Positions 8,678 through 15,501 of a stretch of 30,307 nucleotides of DNA are shown in pieces. Under the pieces are notes generated by a model, which was given only the letters and a program-made list of their open reading frames with translations, had not been told where the DNA came from and did no database searches. The DNA comes from SZUA-521 sp041738285 (GTDB lineage Bacteria; Pseudomonadota; Gammaproteobacteria; Pseudomonadales; Azotimanducaceae): assembly GCA_041738285.1 (NCBI GenBank), contig JBGSQB010000137.1:1-30307 (forward strand), in the 5' to 3' direction. A program made the position numbers and the translations under genes. Each line of letters starts with the position of its first letter. The stretch's first letter is position 1.

Positions 8678-9079
8678 GTGGCGCACCTGTATCGAGTCAT
8701 CGTTCCCGTTTCGGACATCGATAGTGCAGCGCGGTTCTACGCCGCCGTCCTCGAGCAACCCGGTGCGCGGGTGTCGCCTGGCCGCCACTATTTTCACTGC
8801 GAAGGCACCATCCTTGCGTGCATGGACCCACGCGCGGACGGCGAGCAGCGCGAAACGTCGGCCAACCCCGAGCACATCTACATCGCCATCGACGATCTGG
8901 AACACTGTTTTGCACGGTGCCAGGCTGCGGGCGCTGAACTCGATCCCGGTACGCTCCATGGTGGATCGCGTCTCGGCGTGATCGCGCAGCGTCCCTGGGG
9001 GGAGCGTTCCTTCTATGTGTTCGACCCGTTTGGAAATCCGGTCTGTTTCGTTGATCGAACGACTGTGTTCAGCGGATGA
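8678..9079 (+). CDS. VOC family protein (glyoxalase/bleomycin-resistance fold)
   Basis: 133-residue small VOC domain made of two beta-alpha-beta-beta-beta halves: HLYRVIVPVSDIDSAARFY at the N-terminus and HIYIAIDDLEHCFARCQAAG in the middle, ending FYVFDPFGNPVCFVD. Candidate metal ligands are His3 in the first strand, His65 (EHIYIAI) and the Asp or Glu residues of RSFYVFDPFGN. The fold covers glyoxalases, dioxygenases and epimerases, so no reaction can be assigned. The start is GTG 8678, supported by AGAGGAA 5 nt upstream; it lies 1 bp after the stop of the membrane-protein gene. Confidence 0.85.
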   Translation: MAHLYRVIVPVSDIDSAARFYAAVLEQPGARVSPGRHYFHCEGTILACMDPRADGEQRETSANPEHIYIAIDDLEHCFARCQAAGAELDPGTLHGGSRLGVIAQRPWGERSFYVFDPFGNPVCFVDRTTVFSG

Positions 9080-9083
9080 GTGG

Positions 9084-9650
9084 GTGAGCGAAACGATCGT
9101 CTATCTCGTTCGTCACGCCGAGAGCGCGCCCAGCGCGCGCGTGCCTGAATCCGATTGGCCGCTGTCAGAGACTGGCGAGCAGCAGGCGCAGGCCCTCGTT
9201 CCGCAACTGGGACGGCTCAACATCGATCACGTCGTCACCAGCCCGTATCGACGCGCGATGGCGACGATTGAACCCTTCTCACGCGCGGTCAGTCTGCCGA
9301 TCATGACCGAGATCGACCTGCGCGAACGCAAGCTAACGGAGTCGACCGCAGAAGATTGGCTGGCGTTGCTCAAACGCGTGTGGGAAAACCCCACCCACGC
9401 TGAACACAACTGCGAATCGAACATCGATTGTCAGACTCGCGTGGTTGCATGCCTGAGCCGTCTGGCGCAAACGCATGGGGGTCGCACCATCGTTGCCGCA
9501 TCCCACGGCAACGCGATCTCTCTCATGTTGAACGCCATCGAGCCCACATTTGGCTTCGAGGGCTGGCGGGCGATGCGCAATCCGGATTGCTTCGCGCTGA
9601 GGTATTCGCAGGCCCGATGGCACTGGCTCAGAGAGTTCCGGTTGGATTAG
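9084..9650 (+). CDS. histidine phosphatase family protein (phosphoglycerate-mutase-like)
   Basis: 188-residue branch-2 style histidine phosphatase. The phospho-acceptor motif is LVRHAES with His11. SSPYxRAxxT is represented by TSPYRRAMATIEP, and the second histidine is in AASHGNAISLM. A central Glu in EIDLRERKL is the likely proton donor. Substrates in this family range from phosphosugars to nucleotides and proteins. The GTG at 9084 places RHAES near the N-terminus as usual; upstream in-frame residues overlap the VOC gene and look unrelated. It is 4 bp after the VOC stop and the last tightly packed gene of the operon. Confidence 0.88.
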   Translation: MSETIVYLVRHAESAPSARVPESDWPLSETGEQQAQALVPQLGRLNIDHVVTSPYRRAMATIEPFSRAVSLPIMTEIDLRERKLTESTAEDWLALLKRVWENPTHAEHNCESNIDCQTRVVACLSRLAQTHGGRTIVAASHGNAISLMLNAIEPTFGFEGWRAMRNPDCFALRYSQARWHWLREFRLD

Positions 9651-9687
9651 AGTCGACGGTCCCGACAATCGAAGAGAGGGACTGGCC

Positions 9688-9975
9688 ATGCCACGCTATG
9701 TGATCGAACGCGACATTCCTCAGATCGGATCCGCCGAACGTGCGGCGCTGCGGGATGCATCCGCCAAATCGAACGAAGTGCTTGCCGAGATGAAGGCAGA
9801 GAAGAAGAACATTCAGTGGGAACACTCCTACGTCGCGGGCGACAAGACGTTCTGCATCTATCTGGCTGACAACGAGAAGCTGATCGCCGAGCACGCCAAG
9901 CGTTCGGGGTTTCCAGCCAGCAAGGTCCACCCCATCCGCCGGATGATCGACCCGGTTACCGCTGAAGCAGACTAG
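9688..9975 (+). CDS. DUF4242 family protein
   Basis: 95-residue one-domain protein of the DUF4242 (SCO4226-like) family, a ferredoxin-like alpha/beta fold. Visible features are MPRYVIERDIP at the start, IQWEHSYVAGDKTFCIYLADNEKLIAEHAKRSG in the centre (His48, Cys57), and a C-terminal strand. The characterised Streptomyces member binds nickel, but most relatives have no known role. The ATG is preceded by GAGAGGG. It lies 37 bp downstream of the phosphatase and probably belongs to the same transcript. Its 3' end converges on the Nudix gene with an 11 bp gap and no visible hairpin. Confidence 0.85.
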   Translation: MPRYVIERDIPQIGSAERAALRDASAKSNEVLAEMKAEKKNIQWEHSYVAGDKTFCIYLADNEKLIAEHAKRSGFPASKVHPIRRMIDPVTAEAD

Positions 9976-9986
9976 AGTCGCAACGG

Positions 9987-10601
9987 TCAGTCGAATTGAG
10001 TCGGCAACCCGGGACTCAGAGCGTGCGCTCGCAACATGTCGATGTCGACAGCGAGCGTGCGTCCCTCCGATAGCGATGGCAGGCGATCAGCCGGAAAAAA
10101 CCTCGCAGCAGTCGTTTCGGCACTGGTGGCTGCGGCGCCGCCCACGAGCTCGCACAGGAAGAAGAGCTTGTAGATGTGTTCGAGCCGCCGTGGCGTATAG
10201 GGATGCAGGGATCGATCCTTCAGCGCCGCGAGCTTGACTACCCGCACTTCGTACCCGGATTCTTCTCGCACCTCGCGAACGATCGATTCGCTCGGGCTTT
10301 CCTGTTCGTCCGCCCAACCACCAGGCAGCGACCAGTTCCCATCCGTGGATTCCTTGACCAGCAGCACTTCATTGTCACGAAAGACCCCTGCGCGCACATC
10401 GACCTTCGGCGTCGGGTAGCCACGCTCGAGAGCGAACTGGTGCGTTACGCGCTCGGGTTCGACCCCGATCAGGGCCGCGATCAGGATTTCGGAAATCGTG
10501 TTGAGCTCCGCGAAGCGCTCGAGATCGAATGCGTCCTTGGAATAGGCCGTGCCAGTCTGGGCGATGGCGCGGATGCGGCGCAGCGCGTCGATCCAGATCA
10601 C
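9987..10601 (-). CDS. Nudix hydrolase with Nudix_N helical domain
   Basis: 204 residues. Residues 4-60 match the Nudix_N helical region (IRAIAQTGTAYSKDAFDLERF). The Nudix domain starts at about 66 with PKVDVRAGVF, and the Nudix box spans G95 to G116: G-x5-E-x7-REVREESG with Glu110, Glu113 and Glu114 as metal ligands. Members with this N-terminal region hydrolyse nucleotide-linked diphosphates such as CDP-choline or ADP-ribose; I cannot choose between them. The start is a GTG that overlaps the stop of the LLM gene (GTGA), so the two are translationally coupled. It is the last gene of a minus-strand operon of Nudix, LLM and Nudix genes. Confidence 0.9.
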   Translation of the reverse strand: MIWIDALRRIRAIAQTGTAYSKDAFDLERFAELNTISEILIAALIGVEPERVTHQFALERGYPTPKVDVRAGVFRDNEVLLVKESTDGNWSLPGGWADEQESPSESIVREVREESGYEVRVVKLAALKDRSLHPYTPRRLEHIYKLFFLCELVGGAAATSAETTAARFFPADRLPSLSEGRTLAVDIDMLRAHALSPGLPTQFD

Positions 10602-11503
10602 GACCCAATCGCCTCACGCACGCGGGCAAGCCGCTCGATGGTCGCCAGCGCAAGCGCCTGTTCGCTCGCAATATTGCGCACGATCACGTCGGTGAACCCG
10701 ACCGCGCCGAGCTCCGCAATGCGATCGGCCACCTGCGCGACGTCACCGATGATCAGCGCCTCCGGCGCGAACCCTCGATAACCCTTGGCGATGTACGGCG
10801 CCATGCTCGCGCTCGCTTCACTTGCACTGGCACCGACGTAGACATCGCGGCGAATTGCGATCGTAGTCGGTGTCCTGCCGTGTTTTGCGCATGCCGCTCG
10901 ATACGTCGACATACGCGCGCGACAGGTGTCCAGGTCCATCCCGGGATCTGCCAGCCATGCATCACCCAGCCGTGCAGCGCGATCGATCGCCGCCGGCGCC
11001 GATGCGCCGATCCACACATCGATTGGCTCAGGCGGCAGCGGCGAAATGCGGCTCTTGAGCAGCCGCCAACGCGCATCCGTAGTCACGCGCTCGCCGCGCC
11101 AGAGCGCACGGATGGTCGCAAGGGACTGTTCGAACATCGACGTGCGAAAACGGATATCGACGCCCATGCCAGCACTCTGTCGGGAATCGCCACCAAGACC
11201 ACACTGCATGATGAATCTGCCAGGCGTGATCGCGGCGAGTGTCGCCGTCTGTTCAGCCACCAGCACCGGATTCCACAGCGGCAGCAGGTACAAGGCACCG
11301 GCCGGTTTGTCGCCCCACTCGGCGAGCATGCGTCCGAGAATCGGCGAGTTCTGATAGTAGGGCGTGGGGACGTGATGATCACCCACGAAAAGAGCGTCGA
11401 GATCTGCCTGTCGCGCCGCCCGCGCCCGCTCGACCATGTTGCGTGCGCCAAGGCGCGAATCGCTCACCAGGAAGGAACTGCTGACCGATATCCCGATTCT
11501 CAT
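10598..11503 (-). CDS. LLM class flavin-dependent oxidoreductase
   Basis: 301-residue bacterial-luciferase-like monooxygenase or F420-type oxidoreductase. It is a TIM barrel beginning MRIGISVSS, with DALFVGDHHVP (active-site His region, about 36-46), EQTATLAAITPGRFIMQCGLGGD (about 83-105) and a C-terminal GDVAQVADRIAELGAVGFTDVIV segment. Whether FMN or F420 is used cannot be decided from the sequence. It is downstream of one Nudix gene (10 bp gap) and coupled to a second. A monooxygenase or reductase between two pyrophosphatases suggests the operon acts on a nucleotide or cofactor-linked compound, but that is speculation. Confidence 0.9.
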   Translation of the reverse strand: MRIGISVSSSFLVSDSRLGARNMVERARAARQADLDALFVGDHHVPTPYYQNSPILGRMLAEWGDKPAGALYLLPLWNPVLVAEQTATLAAITPGRFIMQCGLGGDSRQSAGMGVDIRFRTSMFEQSLATIRALWRGERVTTDARWRLLKSRISPLPPEPIDVWIGASAPAAIDRAARLGDAWLADPGMDLDTCRARMSTYRAACAKHGRTPTTIAIRRDVYVGASASEASASMAPYIAKGYRGFAPEALIIGDVAQVADRIAELGAVGFTDVIVRNIASEQALALATIERLARVREAIGS

Positions 11504-11513
11504 TTCCCACGCC

Positions 11514-12023
11514 CTATTTCCCTAATTCCTCCGGTCGCGCATCGCGGATCCGGTGTTCGATCACGGCGTCCTCGTGGATCAGGAAGTCGGCGACCACGCA
11601 TCGGCCACGCAGCACGTCCGGCAGCCACATCGAGTCCGCCTGCCACAACCGCGAATATGGGATCCGCGCGATCGGACACCAGAACGGATCGGCCTCATCC
11701 GTCGCGGCTGGCGTGCCGGAGAACGTCCAGGCCACGAACACATAGCCGAGCATCGATCGACCGTCCGTGTCCTGAAATCGCAGCAGTGCGCGGCAATCCA
11801 GGTCACGCGGACAGACACAGACTTCCTCACGCGTCTCACGTGCCGCCGCACTGCGCGGCGATTCGTCGGCTTCGACCTTGCCGCCGGGCGCATTGACCTT
11901 TCCAGCGCCATGTCCGCGCAGCTTGCGGATGAGCAGTACCTCATCACCCCTGCGGACGAATGTCAGGGTCGCCCGCTCCGCCGGCTGCCACTGCTCATCG
12001 ATGACGTCGTTCAGCCTACTGAT
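11514..12023 (-). CDS. MTH1-like Nudix hydrolase (8-oxo-dGTP diphosphatase type), start codon unusual
   Basis: About 169 residues by my own translation of the minus strand. The Nudix box is intact: GGK, then E54 five residues on, then RETREE (62-67). The motifs KLRGHGAGKVNAPGG before the box and FWCPIARIPYSRLWQADSMWLP after it strongly recall MTH1/NUDT1 (compare KKRGFGAGRWNGFGGK and the Trp/Asp substrate-recognition region). That family hydrolyses oxidised purine dNTPs to monophosphates. The frame is open from a TGA at 12050-12048 but contains no ATG, GTG or TTG before the conserved region. The best candidate is ATC at 12023, with GGGAG 6 nt upstream. The alternatives are a +1 shift from a short upstream ATG frame or a one-base sequence error. 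It lies 10 bp upstream of the LLM gene. Confidence 0.78.
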   Translation of the reverse strand: MSRLNDVIDEQWQPAERATLTFVRRGDEVLLIRKLRGHGAGKVNAPGGKVEADESPRSAAARETREEVCVCPRDLDCRALLRFQDTDGRSMLGYVFVAWTFSGTPAATDEADPFWCPIARIPYSRLWQADSMWLPDVLRGRCVVADFLIHEDAVIEHRIRDARPEELGK

Positions 12024-12060
12024 AGATTGCTCCCGTTCGCGATTGGCTCATCATAGCGAC

Positions 12061-12585
12061 ATGAATCATCGCATCACCCTGCACCGCGGCGACATCACCC
12101 CCTTCGACGTTGACGCCATCGTCAATGCGGCCAACTCGAGTCTGCTCGGGGGCGGTGGGGTCGACGGTGCGATTCATCGCGCCGCCGGTCCGGCGCTGCT
12201 CGAAGCCTGTCGGTCACTCGGCGGTTGCCCCACCGGGCAGGCCCGAATCACACCCGGTTATCGACTGACCGCACGGTGGGTCATCCACACGGTCGGGCCG
12301 GTCTGGCGCGGCGGCAATCATGGCGAATCGGCCCTGCTCGCTTCCTGCTACCGGGAGAGCTTGTCACTTGCGCAGTCACATGGGGTCCAGTCGATCGCCT
12401 TTCCGGCAATCAGCACAGGCGTCTACGGCTACCCGCTGGCGCAGGCGACGCGAATCGCGCTGCACACGGTGCGCGAGCATGCATACAGCGCATCGATCGC
12501 CATCGACTTCGTCTGTTTCGATGAGACCGCGTTCGCGTGCTACGCCGATACGCTGGCCCGATACCGCGACTCGAGCGCGACGTAG
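12061..12585 (+). CDS. macrodomain protein, YmdB-like O-acetyl-ADP-ribose deacetylase
   Basis: 174-residue stand-alone macrodomain, close in length to E. coli YmdB (177). The ADP-ribose-binding motifs are GDIT (10-13), IVNAANSSLLGGGGVDGAIHRAAG (20-43, with Asn25 and Asp35 at the YmdB catalytic positions) and AFPAISTGVYGYP. It should hydrolyse O-acetyl-ADP-ribose or remove ADP-ribose from proteins. The ATG at 12061 has no clear Shine-Dalgarno sequence. The gene is divergent from the MTH1-like Nudix gene, only 37 bp away, and its 3' end overlaps the convergent dUTPase gene by 46 bp. Confidence 0.92.
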   Translation: MNHRITLHRGDITPFDVDAIVNAANSSLLGGGGVDGAIHRAAGPALLEACRSLGGCPTGQARITPGYRLTARWVIHTVGPVWRGGNHGESALLASCYRESLSLAQSHGVQSIAFPAISTGVYGYPLAQATRIALHTVREHAYSASIAIDFVCFDETAFACYADTLARYRDSSAT

Positions 12586-13181
12586 AGATCCTCGGCAAAA
12601 CGCGGTGAGCCGTCGTCGAGGTCCGCGGCAATCTGCATCAGATGCACGTTGTCCTCGACGCCACCCCAGAGTTTTCGATACACACCCGTCTTGTAGCCAT
12701 TGGCCTGGCGGAAGCGATTGAGCACGTTCTTGCCTACGTAGTGGCGAAACAATTCATCGAACCGCATAGGCAACGCACGCATGACGGCGACGAACGATTC
12801 CAGGCAGAAATCCTGCTGCGCGAGACTGCGCACAGCAAGTCGCTCCACCGCCAGGCGGAAATCGGTTGCCGGCGCTGCAAGTCCCTGCTCAATCTGGGCA
12901 ACGATGGCGCCGTCGACACGACCTCGCACCAGCGTATCGCGGCGCAGCATTTCGGACAGGCCGAAGTGCCAGATATCGACGATCTCGAGCCGCACCTGGT
13001 CGAGGTCGGGCTGCTGCAGCTTCCACCACTTCCAGCCGTAGTGATCGAGCAGCTCCGCGCATTCGACCCATACGGCGCGGTAATACGCATAGCCCTGGGT
13101 GCGCCATGCCGGGTGCACCTCTTCGTTGTGCGCTTCCTGCAGGTCGGCCATCAGAGCGATGCCGGATTCGATGGGGTGCAT
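12540..13181 (-). CDS. all-alpha (dimeric type) dUTP diphosphatase
   Basis: 213 residues of the dUTPase_2 family (MazG-like all-alpha NTP pyrophosphatases), which split dUTP and dUDP to dUMP. The metal-binding ExxE...ExxD pattern is present: Glu40 and Glu43 in VECAELLDHYGWKWW, Glu66 and Asp69 in LEIVDIWHFG. The HPAWRTQGYAYYRAVW segment is also characteristic. I took the ATG at 13181 (MHPIESGIALM) because it gives the usual short lead before HPxWR; ATG 13211 is an alternative. It is unrelated to the trimeric Dut. A promoter-like sequence lies just upstream. The gene overlaps the macrodomain gene by 46 bp at the 3' ends. Confidence 0.88.
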   Translation of the reverse strand: MHPIESGIALMADLQEAHNEEVHPAWRTQGYAYYRAVWVECAELLDHYGWKWWKLQQPDLDQVRLEIVDIWHFGLSEMLRRDTLVRGRVDGAIVAQIEQGLAAPATDFRLAVERLAVRSLAQQDFCLESFVAVMRALPMRFDELFRHYVGKNVLNRFRQANGYKTGVYRKLWGGVEDNVHLMQIAADLDDGSPRFAEDLYVALESRYRASVSA

Positions 13182-13209
13182 GTGGGGCTTATGTCCGTGA
13201 CTGGCTTGC

Positions 13210-13237
13210 ATTATCTTGCATTGGCCGGTGCAGACAA
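13210..13237 (-). promoter_or_regulatory. putative promoter of the dUTPase gene with short direct repeat
   Basis: On the minus strand TTGTCT (13237-13232) and GATAAT (13215-13210) are separated by 16 bp, placing a start site about 20 nt before the ATG at 13181. The same stretch read on the plus strand contains a tandem CTTGCATT (13205-13212 and 13215-13222), which could be an operator half-site pair. Confidence 0.4.
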
Positions 13238-13256
13238 CCCGGCACGGAGAGAATCG

Positions 13257-14264
13257 ATGGCTCAAGGCCCGGTGACCGCGCTGGTCATGCACCCGGTGGT
13301 GCGCGATGAGTTGCTGCGGCCGGATCATCTCGAACGTGTGAGCCGCATTTGCCGACTCGTGTCGATCGAGCCATACCGCGACTTCGAAGCCCTCGCCGCC
13401 GATGGCGCGCGCGTGTCGGTGGTGATCACGAGTTGGGGCGCACCACGCATCGATACCCAGGCGCTGACCCACTTGCCCGGGCTGAAGCTGGTGGCCCATC
13501 TGGCCGGCACGGTGAAGGGATTCGTCGATGAATGCGTGTGGCGCCAGGGCATTCAGGTCGTCAACGCGGTCAACGCCAATGCGGTGCCGGTAGCGGAATA
13601 CACGCTCGCCGCCATTCTGTTCACCAACAAGCAGGTACTGAAACTGGCGGCGTTCTACCATCGCCATCACGAAAATCGTGCGCCGTGGACCCGGGAAGCC
13701 CCGAATGTCGGCAACTACCGCAAACGCATCGGCATCATCGGTGCGTCCAACGTCGGCCGCAAAGTCATGGAGCTACTGCGTCCATTCGACTTCACCGTAC
13801 TGCTCCACGACCCCTATGTGTCATTGCTCGAAGCGCGTGAGCTTGGCGCGCAGAAGGTCTCTTTGACGGAACTGCTCAGCAACAGTGACGTGGTGAGCAT
13901 GCACGCTCCGCTGCTTCCGGAAACGCGACATATGCTGGGCGCGCGTGAGTTCGCGTTGATGAAGAACGGTGCAACATTCATCAACACTGCACGAGGCGCC
14001 TTGATCAATCAGGACGCCCTCATCGCAGAACTCGGGAGTGGTCGCATCGATGCCGTGCTCGACACGACCGAACCGGAAGTGCTGCCATCGACATCGCCGC
14101 TGTACCGCATGCCCAACGTCCTGCTCACGCCTCACATTGCCGGGTCTCTCGGCACCGAGACTCAGCGGTTGGCCGATCAGGTCATCGATGAAATAGAACG
14201 CTTCGCGCGCGGGCAGACGCTCAAGTATCGCGTTCGTTTCGACGAACTCGCCCGACTCGCCTGA
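13257..14264 (+). CDS. D-isomer-specific 2-hydroxyacid dehydrogenase
   Basis: 335-residue NAD(P)-dependent dehydrogenase that interconverts a 2-hydroxy acid and a 2-oxo acid. The Rossmann segment is RIGIIGASNVGRKV (157-170), with Asp185 in LLHDPYV as the probable NAD-ribose ligand. The catalytic set is Arg246 (NTARGALI), Glu272 (DTTEPE) and His293 (TPHIAGS). The usual GxGxxG is replaced by GASNVG, a known variant. The ATG at 13257 follows GGAGAG; the open frame further upstream is antisense to the dUTPase gene and was rejected. The acyl-CoA dehydrogenase pair follows after 41 bp and may be cotranscribed. The substrate is unknown. Confidence 0.92.
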   Translation: MAQGPVTALVMHPVVRDELLRPDHLERVSRICRLVSIEPYRDFEALAADGARVSVVITSWGAPRIDTQALTHLPGLKLVAHLAGTVKGFVDECVWRQGIQVVNAVNANAVPVAEYTLAAILFTNKQVLKLAAFYHRHHENRAPWTREAPNVGNYRKRIGIIGASNVGRKVMELLRPFDFTVLLHDPYVSLLEARELGAQKVSLTELLSNSDVVSMHAPLLPETRHMLGAREFALMKNGATFINTARGALINQDALIAELGSGRIDAVLDTTEPEVLPSTSPLYRMPNVLLTPHIAGSLGTETQRLADQVIDEIERFARGQTLKYRVRFDELARLA

Positions 14265-14305
14265 CCCTTGCGGTAGACTCCCGATCCGAACTTGGAGAAT
14301 GCACG

Positions 14306-15499
14306 ATGGACCTTTCATACGGCCCCGAATACCAAGCGTTGCGCACCGAAGTACGCGCGTTCATCGACAAGCACAAGGATCAGGCGCCGCGCGCGGGTCT
14401 GCGCGATACGCAGACGCTCGCATGGCAGCGGCTGCTGATCGAATCCGGCTACGCCGCGCGTACAATTCCGAAGGAGTACGGAGGCTACGGCGCGAATCCC
14501 GACATTCTGGAATCGCGCATCATCGCCGAGGAGTTCGCGAGCGCAAGGGTATCATCGGGACTCGGCGGACAAGGAATTTCGATGCTCGTGCCCACGCTGC
14601 TGGAACTCGGCACCGAAGCACAGAAGAAGTATTTCATTCCGCCAACGTTGCGCGGTGAAATGGTGTGGTGCCAGGGCTACTCCGAACCCGGCGCAGGCAG
14701 CGATCTCGCGAGTCTGCGCACCAAGGCAGAGCTCGATGGCGATGAATGGGTCGTCAATGGCCAGAAGATCTGGACCAGCACCGCGCAGTTCGCCGACTGG
14801 ATTTTCTGCCTCGTGCGCACCGAGCCCAATGCCCCCAAACATCAGGGCATCAGCTTCCTGTTGTTCTCCATGAAAACGCCCGGCATCGAGGTCCGGCCGC
14901 TGGTGACAATGACGGGGGATGCCACATTCAACGAAGTCTTCTTCACCGACGTTCGCGTACCCAAGCATCAGATCGTGGGCAAACGCGGCGAAGGCTGGTT
15001 CGTGGCCAACTCGATTCTGCGTCACGAACGCGGATCGCTTGGAGATCCAAACGCAACGCTTTCGCGTTACAACGCGCTGGTCGAATTGATGAAGAAGGAG
15101 ACCGTCGATGGCTGCCGCCTGATCGACGATCCACTCTTGCGCGATCGACTCATGCGCATTCAGGGCCGCGTCATGGCGATGCGCGCCAACGATCTGCGGC
15201 TGTTGTCATCGAAACTGAACAACACGCAAGCGCCGCTCGCGAGCATGATCGTCAAACTAGAAGGCACCGAACTGCGTCACGATCTCGAAGGCCTGGCAAT
15301 CGACGTGCTGGGCGAACTTGGCGTGCTGTATGGCGACACCCCCTATCTGAAGGATGGCGGCTCGTGGCAGTACCAATACATGTTCTTCCTGGGCCTCATC
15401 ATCGGTGGCGGCACATCGCAAATTCAAAAGAACATCATCAGCGAACGCGGACTCGGCATGCCGAAGGAACCCAAGATCGCGTCGGCCAAGGGAGGTTAG
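14306..15499 (+). CDS. acyl-CoA dehydrogenase, putative alpha subunit of a heteromer
   Basis: 397-residue FAD-dependent acyl-CoA dehydrogenase. Visible motifs are WCQGYSEPGAGSDLASL (121-137, FAD and substrate binding), WTSTAQFADW (156-165) and GGGTSQIQKNIISER near the C-terminus. The catalytic Glu usually found just before GTSQIQ is a Gly here; Glu241 in RHERGSLG lines up with the alternative base used in isovaleryl-CoA dehydrogenase. The ERxxFG FAD-contact motif is missing from the middle helices. Both oddities fit an alpha subunit of an alpha2-beta2 enzyme, like the mycobacterial FadE26/FadE27 type, whose partner would be the next gene. The start has GGAG 9 nt upstream. Confidence 0.93.
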   Translation: MDLSYGPEYQALRTEVRAFIDKHKDQAPRAGLRDTQTLAWQRLLIESGYAARTIPKEYGGYGANPDILESRIIAEEFASARVSSGLGGQGISMLVPTLLELGTEAQKKYFIPPTLRGEMVWCQGYSEPGAGSDLASLRTKAELDGDEWVVNGQKIWTSTAQFADWIFCLVRTEPNAPKHQGISFLLFSMKTPGIEVRPLVTMTGDATFNEVFFTDVRVPKHQIVGKRGEGWFVANSILRHERGSLGDPNATLSRYNALVELMKKETVDGCRLIDDPLLRDRLMRIQGRVMAMRANDLRLLSSKLNNTQAPLASMIVKLEGTELRHDLEGLAIDVLGELGVLYGDTPYLKDGGSWQYQYMFFLGLIIGGGTSQIQKNIISERGLGMPKEPKIASAKGG

Positions 15500-15501
15500 C
15501 C

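Noticed and set aside
10529..11896. 455-codon plus-strand frame
   Set aside because: Arg/Pro-rich translation antisense to Nudix and LLM genes; a GC-driven shadow.
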